From Agaricus subrufescens (taxonomy: Eukaryota; Basidiomycota; Agaricomycetes; Agaricales; Agaricaceae): a stretch of DNA of 64,000 nt. Made by a program: the position numbers and the translations under genes. Location: NCBI GenBank assembly GCA_029945375.1, contig CM057059.1, positions 2,728,001 to 2,792,000 of the forward strand, in the 5' to 3' direction. Below are positions 24,745 through 39,300 of this stretch, piece by piece; within the stretch, counting starts at the first letter, position 1, and every line of letters starts with the position of its first letter. Under the pieces are notes generated by a model. The model ran no database searches, had not been told where the DNA came from, and saw only the letters and a list, made by a program, of their open reading frames with translations.

Positions 24745-26418
24745 TTTTTTTAGAAGATGTAGTTAGTGATACGCTTGAAACGAAGAGAGGATAGGATGCA
24801 GACTACAACGATGTGCTTATTTTCTTTAGTGCATTATAAATGCGAGCCTTTGCCCGATGCCAAGCCTGAAGGCCTGAAAAGTGAAGAAGGGCGCGGATTT
24901 AGAATAACGTATTTCAGGATGCCAAGCACGAAAGACGTGAGAAGCAATGCCACCGGAATTTGGAACCCGGCAATTTGGACAGAAGTAAGAATAGTCGTTC
25001 GCTTCATAAATCTTCGGTACACGGAAAGTGAAAACGCCGCAAAGCTCAACGTGTCATCGAGGCACGGTAGCCTCACGCGGAGGGGGCATATACACATCGA
25101 TGAAGGAGGCATACACGACCGTTGCGTGGCGTAAAAACTTTATTCTCCAGGATTCCATTCCCGTCCAGGGCCAGAACGAATGCCAAGAATTCGTGGTGCC
25201 AGATAACGGAAAGAAAAAAAAAGTCCGTCAGCTTGGCGCATGAAAGGATCACGGCCGTTTCTGAGACCTGACTTCCCAAAAAAGATGGCACAAGGGCTAA
25301 TTTCGGAGACTCCAGCTAGTGACTTTTTCCGCTAGTGATAGAAACATGGGCGGCAATTAGGCGGCGCCAGTGGGTGAACCAATCCAAAGTTTCTCCACGG
25401 GGGAGTTGTGTTGGCGATTAAGTGAGAAAAAAGTAGGCGAAAGGGAAGCTTCGGTTCCTCGAGGGTAAGCGATATCTTCAGGTTGAATCCTAATAGCGCG
25501 GGGCGGGTTTATGCAAACATCGCATTTGGGGTGAGACTCCTAGCACAATAGGACCAAAAGAGGGGCAAAGAGCAAGAGCTTATTCTACACGCCTTGCAGT
25601 AAACACCTGAACGCTGAGGCCATGACCACCGCGTCAAAACTGGCGTTCGAGACCAAGTTCTGGAGAGGAACATTCAAGTTGACGGAATATCGGGGTGCCG
25701 CCTCTTTTCTCGGACGATCGTGTAAATCCACCTAGGTTTAATCAACCTGATTCTCCGGTGGGTCGTGTGCTACGCGAGGTCAACAAGTAGGGGTCCTAAG
25801 ATGATAAGACCGCTAAAGGCAATGAGTTCATTAACAATGAAGCGAGTGTCCTTTCATGTATTCGTCACAAACACACACCATGAATAACAACTAAGGGTTT
25901 AGATTTTAGTCTGCGTCTAGTCATCATCGAGAAGTTGAGAATTTGACCAAATCATTGGTTTTCGCCATCACCCAACCTTGATTTCTGTAGGTCGTCACAC
26001 TACTCCAGTGGGTTAGTGTGAACCATAATTTTTGAATGGAGGGCGAAATGCATGGGTGTCCAACTTCTAACACCGCGCAATGTCCTATAGCATAAGAGAA
26101 AAATTTCCTTTCCTTGACCGCCTGTCGTAAAGAAGTAAATAGTCTCTTGGCATCGGGTAAAGATGCGGCAGAACGGTGCGGGTGAGCACAAAGTAGACAT
26201 CACTTGTTAATTAATAGTCCCAGTGTCTTGGAACAGGGATACAAGATGGCTATCGAGTGTTCCGTGTATAGCGCATCGGAGGTAGAGATAGATTCGAGGG
26301 AGCAGAACGAGCGAGCGACACGGTGGATTGTCGTGGTGGGTGATGAGTTAACCGGTGGCGAGTGGCTTGCTCGGTTTCTTCCGGTCATTGCAGTCCTTCC
26401 CCAGACCAGATATACGTA
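24745..26418. other. large intergenic region, no gene resolved
   Basis: About 1.7 kb without a supported gene, the longest empty stretch in the middle of the window. Open frames on both strands are under 125 codons, lack family motifs and do not splice into each other convincingly. A short non-coding RNA or an unrecognised small gene cannot be excluded. Confidence 0.35.
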
Positions 26419-27477
26419 ATGTTCTTGCCTGTACGAACATTCATGAAGGCGAGCTATCGTCCCCCGAAAGTTCCACAACCCGACCAACGGTTAGATTTTC
26501 TAGGTCGTTTCCCCTACAACCAACACCTCCACCGTTTCGATTCACGTACTAGTACATGGAAACCCCTTCCACCCCGCCAACTTCCTCAAGAAACAGTATC
26601 TAACCCACTTTCCAAATTCCAAATTCTCTCCTGGAACATTGAATTCTCATCCCCATTCATCCCAGAAAGGACCACCGCGATCCTCGATTACCTACAAACA
26701 CACACCCAAATCTCCTTTGCTCAAACTGACGGCATCCCAACTATCATCCTTCTTCAAGAAGTTGATGTAACTGCCTTTCCGTCTATACTCTCGCATGCTT
26801 ACCTACAAGCACACTACGACTTGACGGACATCTCGACCAAACATTTTCGTGCGTCCTATGGTACGGTGACCCTTGTCCCTCGGACTCTAACACCCTTCAC
26901 TGCTGGTGTTGTCCGTATCCCTTTCCAAAACTCTCGTATGGGTCGGGATGTCCTTATTGTCGATCTTGAATTACCCCAGCTCCCACCAAAAAACGCCTCT
27001 CGCATACGTATCGGCAACACCCATCTCGAATCTGCTCGCGGCCATGCAGATATCGCACGACCTCAGCAACTCGGCTTGATTTCTCAATACATCTCTCCTA
27101 CCACTCCTACTGACGCTCCTACCAATCCCACTGATGCTCCTACCAATCCTACTGACACTCCTACCACTCCCACTGACGGAGGTCTCGTCGCCGGGGATAT
27201 GAACGCCATTACCCCCATGGACGAAGAAAGTCCGCGTAAAGCCGGCCTAATTGATTGCTGGGAAACACTACACCCAAACGATAACGGCTACACATGGGGA
27301 TATCAACCCCCAAGCAAGAGGTATCCATGCGGGAGGTTAGATAAAGTTCTTATCTCTGGTAACCTGGGCCCCATTTCGATAGAACGGATTGGCATGGATG
27401 AACAACTTGCACATCCACTAAACTCCGTCTGGTTGAGCGATCACTACGGATTGCTCGCACAATTTACCATCTCCTAA
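26419..27477 (+). CDS. TDP2-like endonuclease/exonuclease/phosphatase-family protein
   Basis: This is an intronless frame from ATG 26419 (MFLPVRTFMKASYRPPKVPQ), 352 aa. The four metal-dependent phosphodiesterase motifs appear in order: LSWNIEF, LLQEVD, GDMNA and SDHYGLLAQF. This order and spacing resemble tyrosyl-DNA phosphodiesterase 2 (TWN, LQE, GDxN, SDHxGL). TDP2 releases topoisomerase 2 adducts from 5' DNA ends. A low-complexity block of Pro-Thr-Asp repeats (27097-27176) sits between the third beta-sheet and the GDMNA motif, where a surface loop is expected. TDP2 is the best guess; other family phosphodiesterases are possible. The lack of introns is unusual here. Confidence 0.72.
   Translation: MFLPVRTFMKASYRPPKVPQPDQRLDFLGRFPYNQHLHRFDSRTSTWKPLPPRQLPQETVSNPLSKFQILSWNIEFSSPFIPERTTAILDYLQTHTQISFAQTDGIPTIILLQEVDVTAFPSILSHAYLQAHYDLTDISTKHFRASYGTVTLVPRTLTPFTAGVVRIPFQNSRMGRDVLIVDLELPQLPPKNASRIRIGNTHLESARGHADIARPQQLGLISQYISPTTPTDAPTNPTDAPTNPTDTPTTPTDGGLVAGDMNAITPMDEESPRKAGLIDCWETLHPNDNGYTWGYQPPSKRYPCGRLDKVLISGNLGPISIERIGMDEQLAHPLNSVWLSDHYGLLAQFTIS
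27097..27176 (+). repeat. 24-bp in-frame minisatellite
   Basis: There are three to four imperfect copies of a 24-bp unit (CCTACCAATCCYACTGAYRC-like), encoding repeats of P-T-(N/T)-P-T-D-(A/T)-P. It lies inside the TDP2-like gene and keeps the reading frame, so copy-number changes would lengthen or shorten a surface loop without frameshift. Confidence 0.8.
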
Positions 27478-27669
27478 CATTCAAAAACGTGCAATATATA
27501 TTATACCAAGTACATATATACCGTGTGATGTATGGGTATTATAAACACTACATGAAAAAGAATAGCAAATACGCAAAACATAACAAATCAAAAAAACGAA
27601 CAAGAATCTAAAGCTGGAATAAATAAAAAGCGAGTGGCGTACGAAAATCACCGCTTAGCGGTCCCTACT

Positions 27670-28593
27670 TCAAATCGTCGCAGGCAACGCATCTATTTGT
27701 TTCTTCAACTCCATCAACAACGGTCCAGCCTCCAACAAACTCATAGGACACTTGGGACACCCATCCACACACGTACTCTTCAAAAACTCCATATTATCAA
27801 ATATCCCCTCCGTCGTAGGTCTAACTGCCAATTCCGCTCTAGCTTTATTCGCAAACTCTTGCCACCATTTGGGGCTCCCATACGAACTATGCCCATAACT
27901 GTTGCATTGAGGGCACTTGAGACTACGCGGTGCCTTGATAAGTTCCGAAGCGGCTTTCCCGCGTGACCGATGCAAATTGAGAAGTTTCTGATACGAAATA
28001 GCTGAAATATATTTCATTTCCTCGCAGAGAGGAGTATCAAGAAGGTTGAAGCGCAGCGTATATCTCGACGCGATCTTAGCCTCTTCTTCCAACTAGAAAA
28101 AAAATCAAAAAAATCAAACAAGTCATCAACATCGCATAAACATTAACCAGGGATGGAAACTCACATCAAAACTACTGGCAATTCCGTAAACGCGCAAGGG
28201 GTGTTCCTGAAGGAATTTCGGCGACACCAGCAACTCCTTTAATGCATTCACAGCAATGATAAAGTCGTACTTGAGTGCAGGACCCAGTAGTCCGGTAATC
28301 TCCTCCAAAGAATTGATGTCCGGACGCGAAATAGGGTATACATAGCGCAACAGGTTCGTGAACACCTCCCGTGTTTCAGAGATAGGGATGCGAGGAATAT
28401 GAGAGTCGACCGTGGATAGTAAAGACGAAGGAGTGACGGGTGGTTGAGGAAGAGAGAACATATCACGGAAGAACGGAGAAGCAGCTGCAAGCACACATCG
28501 ATGGACCCTAATTTCCGACGCGTATCCTCCGGCGGCTACGAGGATGACGTCTGCATCGGCGGCCTCGAAGAAGTAAGCGTCGTCGCACTGCAT
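27670..28593 (-). CDS. BTB/POZ-domain protein, 283 aa
   Basis: Two exons (28165-28593 and 27670-28092) are separated by a 72-nt intron. The chosen start is ATG 28593, directly before the domain: MQCDDAYFFEAADADVILVA, then VHRCVLAAASPFFRDMFSLP. These are the Asp-Val and His-x3-Leu-x2-S-P-x-F hallmarks of BTB/POZ folds. The C-terminal exon carries CPQCN and CPKCP pairs, which could form a small metal site. Many basidiomycetes have large families of such BTB proteins, often used as Cullin-3 adaptors or dimerisation modules. The exact role is unknown. Confidence 0.75.
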
Positions 28594-29944
28594 AGCTAAA
28601 GCGTCCAGGCGGAAGGGAGGTGGGGAATATAGGAGCGCTGGCTGGCCGTGGAATCGAGAAAGGGCTGGCCTTAAGTAGAGGCCAAGTTCCGACCGAGCCA
28701 CCCATCACCACCCCGTCTTCACCCACCTCTCGTCCTCCGTCATCCAGCCTGCTATTTCCAGATTCAATCTCCTCGATCAATTCACTCGCTTAGCCCCCCG
28801 CCACACCTCAAATCAGACTCCTGATCTCGCGTAGATAGAAACTGTCCTTTATCGTAAAAATCATCCGACCAGCACCCCTTATTGTTATACGGTGTCCAGC
28901 AGAGAAGAGAAGAAGAGAACATGATCGTTAGCATAAGTAGTCCGGTAACCATCGGTATTGAAAGCAGCTACGTCAGCCAATCAATCAATCGGAGACGGGA
29001 TGGGGCATCCAGCCGGATCGGCGTTTCACGCCATCCTATCCTCCCGTTTCTGCGACTCGAAACCCTCGCAATAATAGCACTGTGGTCCACCACACTCGTG
29101 CACTTCGGAGAACCAAACACTGGAACATCCAGGAAACCCGTGTAGCATGAACGCCCAGAAAACTCGATAGCTGTCAACGCTGATCCACATACAATGCTAA
29201 TAGCAGACAAGCATTCACCCAAGAACAGGTCCATCGCCACTCCAGACATGACAGTCGCCTAGCCCCACGTCATGCATCAAGCGAGAAGAACGAACAAGTC
29301 AGCATCTCATGACGACGCAGAATAACGTATACAATGTCAAAAGCCCATTTTGTAATCATCTGCTCTGCGCTTAACGATGCACAGCCAGTAAATATTAAGA
29401 ATTGACTTAGCAACACTCCAGGCCAAAGATAGGGTCTTCTTTCTGTCAACGCAGTAGCCGAAGACAGCGGCGCCTGCTGCACTCTGACGTGATTGATCTA
29501 GTAAATTGGTTAAGATCACCGTTAGCCAACACCCTTCGTGAGCTAGGATTCTGGTATACGATTTTTTCATCGCATGAGTCGTCGAGGTTTGCGCACGACG
29601 AGAGATATGAGAGTGAAAAGCCACCAAGAAACAGAGGCGGAGATGGATATCAGCCTTTTTAAACTTTCTGGGATTTGAAGTGGGCCTCAGTGACGATGAC
29701 TAGGCACCATACGAATCAACGCAGAGACGGGTAATCCAACGCCACTCGCTCTGAACGAGAGATCTACATCAACAAATCACGGTGATTAAAAATTAAAATG
29801 CGTATCAAGCCAGAGCGAGTGGCGGAATAAGATAGATTATGAAGGTAACAGTTCGTCATGTACGTTGAAGTGTCTATACCACAAAACACTAGAGTCAGTC
29901 ACTAGACCACAACACCCAAGGTAGAGCAAAAAAAAGGGGAAACT
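28594..29944. other. intergenic region, no gene resolved
   Basis: About 1.35 kb. A 14-bp perfect inverted repeat (CGCCACTCGCTCTG at 29740-29753 and its reverse complement at 29811-29824) could form a hairpin or mark a small element. Open frames near 28970-29250 and 29340-29630 on the minus strand begin with ATG but have no recognisable domain or supported splice partners. Confidence 0.35.
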
Positions 29945-30808
29945 TCACCTTACTACGTTGCCAATCTCACGACAAGTTCCCTCCCCATTCTCTCCCCAAG
30001 TCACGACCCAACGTCCCAAAGTATTCCCATCCTTATCCCTCGTCTCCGCAACAGTCTCCTCCTGCCCAGGTTGGACCCTCTTTTCACCCTCATTCTCCTC
30101 CTTCGGAAGAACCACCTTCTGTGCCAACTCCCATCTCGCAAACGGTCGCCGAGTCTCAATTAAGAAACAAGGGTCGTAAATCTATATTAACATTATAAAG
30201 TCAAAAAAAACAAAACTTTTGAAAAAGATGTTAATAGAACTCACCCTAGTAATCTTCGGCTTCATAAACAACGACATAGTAGTCATCTCCATACCCTCCG
30301 AACCCCCATTCTCCTCCGGCCGAACATACGTCAACTTCGTCACATAAGGCTTCCCGCACCAAGCCACCATACCCGTACTCGTCGCCGACGTAGTAACCGC
30401 AATCATAGCCAAAGCCATCCTCGCATTCATAGGCAAATTCGCCTCAATCACAAACAAAAACGGAGCAAATGTCGTAGACAGTGCGAGTGATGCGATCGAA
30501 AAAACTTTAAGTCTCTTGAAAGTCGATTCTAATGGCCCGACATAGACTTTGTCGTATAGAGAAACGGGTTGTTGGGTGTCGGTTTCGTTGACTGAGGTGT
30601 CGGTGCATGAAGAGGAGGAAGAGGAAGTGGCAGTCGTACTACCAGCCGAAGTAGTCACCACATTCCTCCTCGAAAATGGCACAAGACTCCTAGTAGACGC
30701 CAACGGCCTAAAAGCCCGTCCAACATGAAACGTCCTGGCATATAAAATCCTTGTCGTCGGAAGCGAGCAGAGGAGTGTTCGCTGAACAAAGGGCCGAGGA
30801 AGGAACAT
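29945..30808 (-). CDS. TMEM70: TMEM70-like mitochondrial inner-membrane protein
   Basis: Exons 30245-30808 and 29945-30181 are joined across a 63-nt intron, giving 266 aa. The start ATG 30808 (MFLPRPFVQRTLLCSLPTTR) gives an Arg-rich, acidic-free N-terminus typical of a mitochondrial presequence. Residues around 90-160 contain YVGPLESTFKRLKVFSIASL, then a membrane hairpin (TFAPFLFVIEA; MALAMIAVTTSATSTGMVAW) and CGKPYVTKLTY, the TMEM70 pattern. TMEM70 assists assembly of ATP synthase and complex I in animals. The start codon is 89 bp from that of the divergent dynactin gene, so they share a compact promoter. Confidence 0.75.
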
Positions 30809-30897
30809 AGTAGCAATGGATGAACGAAGCCAAGCCACAACCCCCCGGCCATCACGCGTCCCTCGCGTTCCGCTCCCTCGCCTCACAAAGCTTTTTC
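30809..30897. promoter_or_regulatory. 89-bp bidirectional promoter region
   Basis: Only 89 bp separate the start codons of the TMEM70-like gene (minus) and the dynactin p25 gene (plus). The two genes must share promoter elements or overlap in their 5' leaders. No specific factor site is recognised. Confidence 0.6.
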
Positions 30898-31687
30898 ATG
30901 GAACCACCAATCTACTATTCCCGTTCAGAATACATCGAAACTGTGAGACACACCTCAACATTGAATAGCACAAGACATTGTTTTTTCATATAACACTGTT
31001 CAGGATACTGGTAACAAAGTCTCTCGTCGAGCGACCATCGCAGGCCCTCAAAATATCGTCCTCGGTGGCAAGACCATCATTTCCAGCGGTGCCATTATCC
31101 GAGGCGATCTCAGAAGAACAGCTGCCGGCCACACCGTCGTCATCCAGCTCGGTCGATATTGTCTCATCGGCGAAGGATGTGTCGTGAGGTACGCCGACCC
31201 CTCCAGCTACTTAACACCCAATAACCTACCAATATACTTAGACCACCCTACAAATCCTTTCGCGGCGCTTTCAACTATTACCCTATGAAAATAGGTGACC
31301 ATGTCCACATCGGTGCAGGCACCGTCGTCGAAGCTGCCACCATCGGCAATTATGTCGAGATTGGCAAGAACTGTATTATTGTCAGTCCCTTCCTTTGATC
31401 TCTCGCTCAATTAAACGCAAGCAACCAAACTACCTAGGGCAAGTTCACTATCATAAAAGACTGCGTCAGAATTGCAGATAATACCGTCATCCCACCGAAC
31501 ACTGTCATCCCAACTCTTGCGCATTTTGGTGGTTCTCCAGGTAGGCTTGAGACGCGACATTCTTTTGATTGATTCACCCTGCCCTCAAGGTCATTTCATC
31601 CAAGATCTACCTGAATCGACACAAGAGATGGTCGAAGCATTCGCGAAACAATACTATAATCGATTTCAACCCCTAGACAGACAATAG
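30898..31687 (+). CDS. DCTN5: dynactin subunit 5 (p25), 189 aa
   Basis: Five exons (30898-30942, 31004-31188, 31242-31380, 31438-31540, 31590-31687) join with consistent phase into 189 codons plus stop. The protein opens MEPPIYYSRSEYIET. It then shows left-handed beta-helix hexapeptide repeats (NIVLGGKTII, GAIIRGDLRR, IGDHVHIGAGTVVEAATIG, IGKNCIIG). The end is YYNRFQPLDRQ. Together these identify the p25 pointed-end subunit of dynactin, which helps dynein engage endosomal cargo in filamentous fungi. Length and motif order match the family closely. Confidence 0.93.
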
Positions 31688-31961
31688 ACATTCAGTTACT
31701 GTAATCATATAATCACGACCGAGTATTTCCCAAAGAAAAAAAAAGTTCATTAAGAATTACATCAAAACATAGCTAGACAGCACATAACTGAGGGGGGTGC
31801 GTTGAACTACTAGGGGTGTATGCAAATGTGTCATGAAATATATGCAAGTGTCGTACTTTTAAATAACTCTAATGATATCGAAGCGTCAAACGAAGGGATG
31901 CGGCTTATGCGCGACAAAACAAACCGAGCAGGGAGTACCACCAGAAAACAGACTGAAGCGT

Positions 31962-34328
<2,367 letters not shown>

Positions 34329-34684
34329 GGTGGTAGAGGTGGAAAAAGAACGGATGACGGCTCGAAATTTTGAAGCGCGGATTACATACGCGTCGAGCCT
34401 ACCTGCGGATTTACCCGACATCCCACGTGACGGGCCTCTGAGTGGAAATGAGTGGACGACCCGACCGGCCACGTCAGCGGCCATTACGTCCCCGTTGACG
34501 TTCTGGGCAGCCAAGGCGGCCTTTGTGACTCGGTGCGCCCGCTGGCGAGCTCCGCGACGACGGCGCCTCGTCCCGACAGAATGTTCCCGAAATACACACA
34601 TATGCTTTGACCGGCGAACGTATTACCCGGTCTCCATTTAGTTCTGCGGCAGTTCTTTCTCTCTCAATCGTCAAGACCCTCCCA
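34329..34684. promoter_or_regulatory. divergent promoter between mtHsp70 and the phosphotransferase-like gene
   Basis: This 356-bp GC-rich stretch separates two divergently transcribed start codons. It contains the heat-shock element at 34579-34591. Open frames across it are not supported as genes. Confidence 0.6.
34579..34591. promoter_or_regulatory. heat-shock element (three alternating units)
   Basis: The sequence GAATGTTCCCGAA is an exact GAAnnTTCnnGAA array, the binding site of trimeric Hsf1. It is 251 bp upstream of the mtHsp70 start codon and 94 bp upstream of the divergent gene's start. Confidence 0.7.
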
Positions 34685-36183
34685 ATGTCAGAGAGGGCAC
34701 CCCAGAAAATTGGCGGCGAATATGGTCAAGTCCGCGCGTCAATTGATGTCGACAAGCTGAACGCCTATCTCACGAAGTATACCCCTGCAATTAAGGTGCC
34801 TGTCGATATTAAACAGTTCAAAGTGAGAGCTCTGTTGCTACTCCATGCAGGAACTTATGCGAACTAAATCCTTCAGTTTGGCCAGGTCCGCACGTCGATG
34901 TCACAGACCATCCATATTCACTAACTGAGCTCACAGTCCAACCCAACATATTTCTTAACTGACGCAAAGTAAGTAGTTGGATCCCTCGGGTGTGAACCAA
35001 AATAACGAGTGAACAGCAATTCCCGCTGGGTCCTCCGAAAGAAACCCGCAGGCCAACTGCTCTCCCAAACAGCTCATCAGGTCGAACGTGAATTCAGGGT
35101 CCTCAACGCCCTACACAAACACAACCAGAACCCCAGCACACGACCAGAACAAAAAGTCCCCGTTCCCGAGCCCATCATCCTCTGCGAAGATGTCTCCGTC
35201 ATTGGCACCCCCTTCTACATCATGGAGTTTCTCGACGGCCGTATCTTCACAGATAGCCGAATGCCAGAAGTATCCCCCCAAGACCGACGAGAATGGTATG
35301 TCCTTCAGTCTTCTCAAGTCTCCCCAAGTTCTCACCTGCCAAAACAACACATGTAGTTGGCTCTCTGCAGTCCGCTCCCTTGTAGCTCTATCATCCGTCG
35401 ACCCTGCAAATGTCGGTCTCTCCAACTACGGTCCCCCAACAGACTATTACCCCCGTCAAATCAAATCCCTTTCCCGCGTCTCCGCCGCCCAAGCTGCAGC
35501 CGTCGATGTCGAAACCAACATACCAGTCGGCAACATCCCACACTTCGACGAGCTCCTCAACTGGTACCGCAACAATTTACCAGACGAGAAAAAACTCGGC
35601 CGTCGCATCGTTCACGGTGACTACAAACTGGACAATCTCATCTTCCACCTTACTGAAAACCGTGTCATCGGTATCCTGGACTGGGAGCTGAGTACAATCG
35701 GCAGCCCTGTAAGTTTTGAATCGCAATTTCTTTGAAAATCTCTCAACATCCCCCAGCTTAGTGATTTTGCTAACCTTACCCAACCCTGGAGCATAGACTC
35801 CAGAGACTTGCCAACCGATATAGCGTTCAGTACCATGCGCGCATTCAAGAACACAACGAAGGACGTTCCCATCCCAATAGAAGACCTCGAGCGTGAATAC
35901 TCCCTGCTTCTCAGACAACCACATCCCATTCCAGAGTTGGTGTTTGTTCGCAGCTGGAACCTCTTACGCGTCAGTCCTTCATATTTTCCACTCGTTTCCA
36001 CTATCAATCGACGATTTCCAGGGAGCCATCATAGCACAGGGTATTGCAGCTCGCTCTGCTAGACGGCAAGCAAGCTCTGAACACGCTCACGTTTATTCCA
36101 AATACTTCCACATCTTTGGCAAATTGGCTCAAAGGGTACTAGAAGATGCAGGATTCACAGTCATACCCAAAGCCAGAATGTAA
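34685..36183 (+). CDS. aminoglycoside-phosphotransferase-fold protein, ACAD10/11-type, 394 aa
   Basis: Seven exons (34685-34822, 34877-34885, 34937-34968, 35017-35295, 35357-35708, 35757-35969, 36022-36183) keep the frame throughout. The 9-nt second exon encodes FGQ and completes the conserved [11 protein letters not shown] segment. The catalytic loop [12 protein letters not shown] and metal-binding [10 protein letters not shown] are intact, so it should be an active kinase-like enzyme. In animals this domain is fused to acyl-CoA dehydrogenase (ACAD10/11) and phosphorylates 4-hydroxyacyl-CoAs. In fungi it is a stand-alone protein, and that role is inferred. It shares a promoter region with mtHsp70. 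Confidence 0.83.
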
Positions 36184-36384
36184 TCTATTATATTTGTACT
36201 TGAGGTAGAGGATATCTTGGCAATCAATAAAAGAGGTTATATACCGGTCCGCCATAACAAATGTCTTGAGTGTCATGATGATGAAGCTGTTTCCCTGTCG
36301 CCCCTGTATATGCAGATGCTCATATTCTACTTTCTTGCCTTCTCATCACGGGTAGCCTCTCTCTCGTAACTTCCTCTACTTCCT

Positions 36385-39300
36385 TCACGCACTGCTCCGG
36401 TCGGGTGGAGTCAAAGCGTTCATGATGACATTCCACAAACTATTGGCATTAAGCTCGCTCGAACCTTCGATCATCGCCTGATCAGCTACTTTTGCCAACT
36501 TGAGCGCTTCTTCCGTGTCTCTTCTCGCAACAATACTACTCGGCGGCGGATCCTCCAATTTATCCCCCAATGCCCACGCATAACCCCACACTGACGACTG
36601 GGGCTCCCGTACTTTCATCTGACTTCTATTCGGACTACCCCCATTGCTATTAGACCCACCAAATCGTTTCTTAGATTCCCTCTCTGTGTTCTCCAATTTC
36701 TTCTTCCGCGTCTTCTCGACAGACTTAAATGTTTGAGCAAACTTCTGCTGAAATATTTTTTCGTTATCGATATATCGCTTTATAGTTCTCTCAGAAAGGA
36801 CTCCGATTTCGTTATCCGGCACCGTGAATGCAACCAAATCCGATTCAGGTTCCAAAGGCCGGATTACGCCCTGAGTAGAGACCCTCTCCCGTATCATTTC
36901 GAATGATTTTGGGTCCTATTCGAATCCAAGGTGAGTCCCAACTCAATTTAGAGGGAGCGTTGATAGACCCACCTCAATGTTATCATAAATCACTGTCTCC
37001 CCAGCAAATCGTTCCGGTGGGTTCGCTTTTTCAGCGGCAAGGTCTTCCAGTAGATTCTCTGGCTTTTGGGTTTTCCAACGAAAAACCTGAGTAACCCTAC
37101 TCGACATTGCACGACGAAGTGATTGCCTTCTCCCTATTGAAGATGTACTGTGGTGGGTAGGAACAGCATCACTTGCAGGCTCGTTTATGCTCACAGGAGC
37201 GCTCGAAGACGATGTTTGTTTGCCATTGGCCAGCGGTGGCTGAAGACCATTCGCTAGTGCCTCTGGCGATTGTGAACGTGTAATAGTGGTAGGCAATGAA
37301 TTGACTCTTGTCAGTTTGTTCACCGACGAGTCACTGGTAGAAATGGGAGAAGTCAGGGGTATGCCAGTTACAAGCTTGACGAAAGAAGCCATTGCTCGAT
37401 AGCAAAATTTGGCCGGCGTTGAAAAGGAGAATAAAACAGGGAAAACATGGCATGTACCTGAAAACAGGTTCATAATTGTTTAACAGACCTATTATGCTCA
37501 CCATCATATACTTGGAGATGTACCGAACTTGGTTCAGGAAAACGTTCTTCAATGCCCTCTAACGATGGATATAGACTTCGGGCTTGCTGCTTGATTGGAT
37601 ACTCATGAGGTTTAGCTGCCTTATGTGCCCTGCAAATTCTTGTTAAAGATCTTTCGGTGGCAGCGAGAAAGTATATGGCTCACGTATAGATGATCTCGTC
37701 CCGCAATACTTCTTTGTCACCAGCAACGAAGAACATAGGTGGAAGTCCACCTAGATACCCAAGCGCCGGACTGACTAGAGGATGTGCTAGTAAAGTGTTT
37801 TGGGTGTAGAAATGGACCTGTTTGTCCACCAGGAGATCCTCCCCCTTCTCTCCTTTGACTACAATAGATTGAGGGTTGCCTTCACCGACTGGAGGTAGCG
37901 GTGAAATCCCGTTAGCACCCACAGGCGTATCCTGCGCAGCAACAGGCTTGGATTCTGAGGGTGGAATGGCAGGCTCCTCGCTCTTTGCAGGGTTCTGCTG
38001 CGGGTCTAGACGACCCGAAGTGAGGGCACGCCGTACCTTCTCTCGCAACGATTCATGTACGCGTACAGATTCGGTCCGCGAAGGTGGCGGCCATAGAATA
38101 CTAGGCTTGTGAAGCGATAACCCAGTGGGCGGTAATATGTCCTAGAGAAGTATTAGCAAAGATCCGTACCAATAACATGAAGCCTCCACTAACCGTGTCA
38201 GTGTTGGTATGTATGCTCGGGAAGGAGTGTGTTAAATCAGACCAAGGAGATATCAAGACCGCTCCCGCAGGAAGCGGCAAATTGGCATCTCGGATGAGTT
38301 GGAGCAGAGCCAGGCACATACCTCCACCCGCAGAATCGCCTGCGAGAACAATATGTGCCGGCTTTATAGCGGAATGATCCGCTCCAAGAGGAGGTTGGAT
38401 AAGATAGAGGTCTACAGGCAACGGTCAGTTCATTCCTTTTCGAATAGTTCTGGACTGACAGGATGCGAGGCAATCATGAAGACCGCAAGGGAAGGGGTAT
38501 TGGGGAGCGAGGCGATAGTTAACAGCTACGGGACCAATACACCTTCAGCAGAAATAGCAGTTTCAACTTGAAACGACGCACCAAATACACGACCATTAGT
38601 CTTGCGCGCATGGCGCTGTATGCTGTATCTGCACAGCAATATAAGCATTACTCGGGGGGTAAATGGCGTCCATGGTACCTTTCTTGGTCCACACTACCAA
38701 AATAGTAGCCACCTGATATAGCGACCCGTGAGTGTAAACATAGAAAACCATAGATCGTGTCCTACCTCCGTGGATGTACAATATACATCGCATTTCATCC
38801 ATATACTCCTCATATTTACCATTGTTCTCGGAACCGGTTGTGCCGTTATGGTCTTTGTGGTCTTGGGGAGACTGGCTAGACTGTTCCTGTTTTGTCTTAC
38901 GGCGTCTCTGTGCCTCGCGCCAATCCTTTTTGGCTGTTATCCACTGGGCGTCAACGCTTGGGGTAGAAAGATCAGCCCAACTTTAGAAGGCAAGCATGAG
39001 TTGAACACACCCCTTGATGGTGCGAGCCTGCCACCATTTGAATCCTCCTACGACTTCCCTGGCTTTATCCTCGCCACCCAAAGCTTTTACGAGGTATGTT
39101 GCTGCATCCTCACAACATCCCAGGGGTACCACTACCCTAACAAGATGTGTTGAAAGAGAGGAGGGGGTGTGAGTGTTCGAGAAACCTGATTTGGGCAAGC
39201 GTAAGATCAAGCAATTAGATAGCTCGCGTGCGCATGCAGACCTTGGAGTTCCTCAACTGTGTGGCTTTGAATGTGTGTTAAGTCAACGTTGGAAACATTG

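Noticed and set aside
29740..29824. 14-bp perfect inverted repeat with a 57-bp loop
   Set aside because: It is too short to call an element; no second copy was noticed in the window and no target-site duplication is visible.
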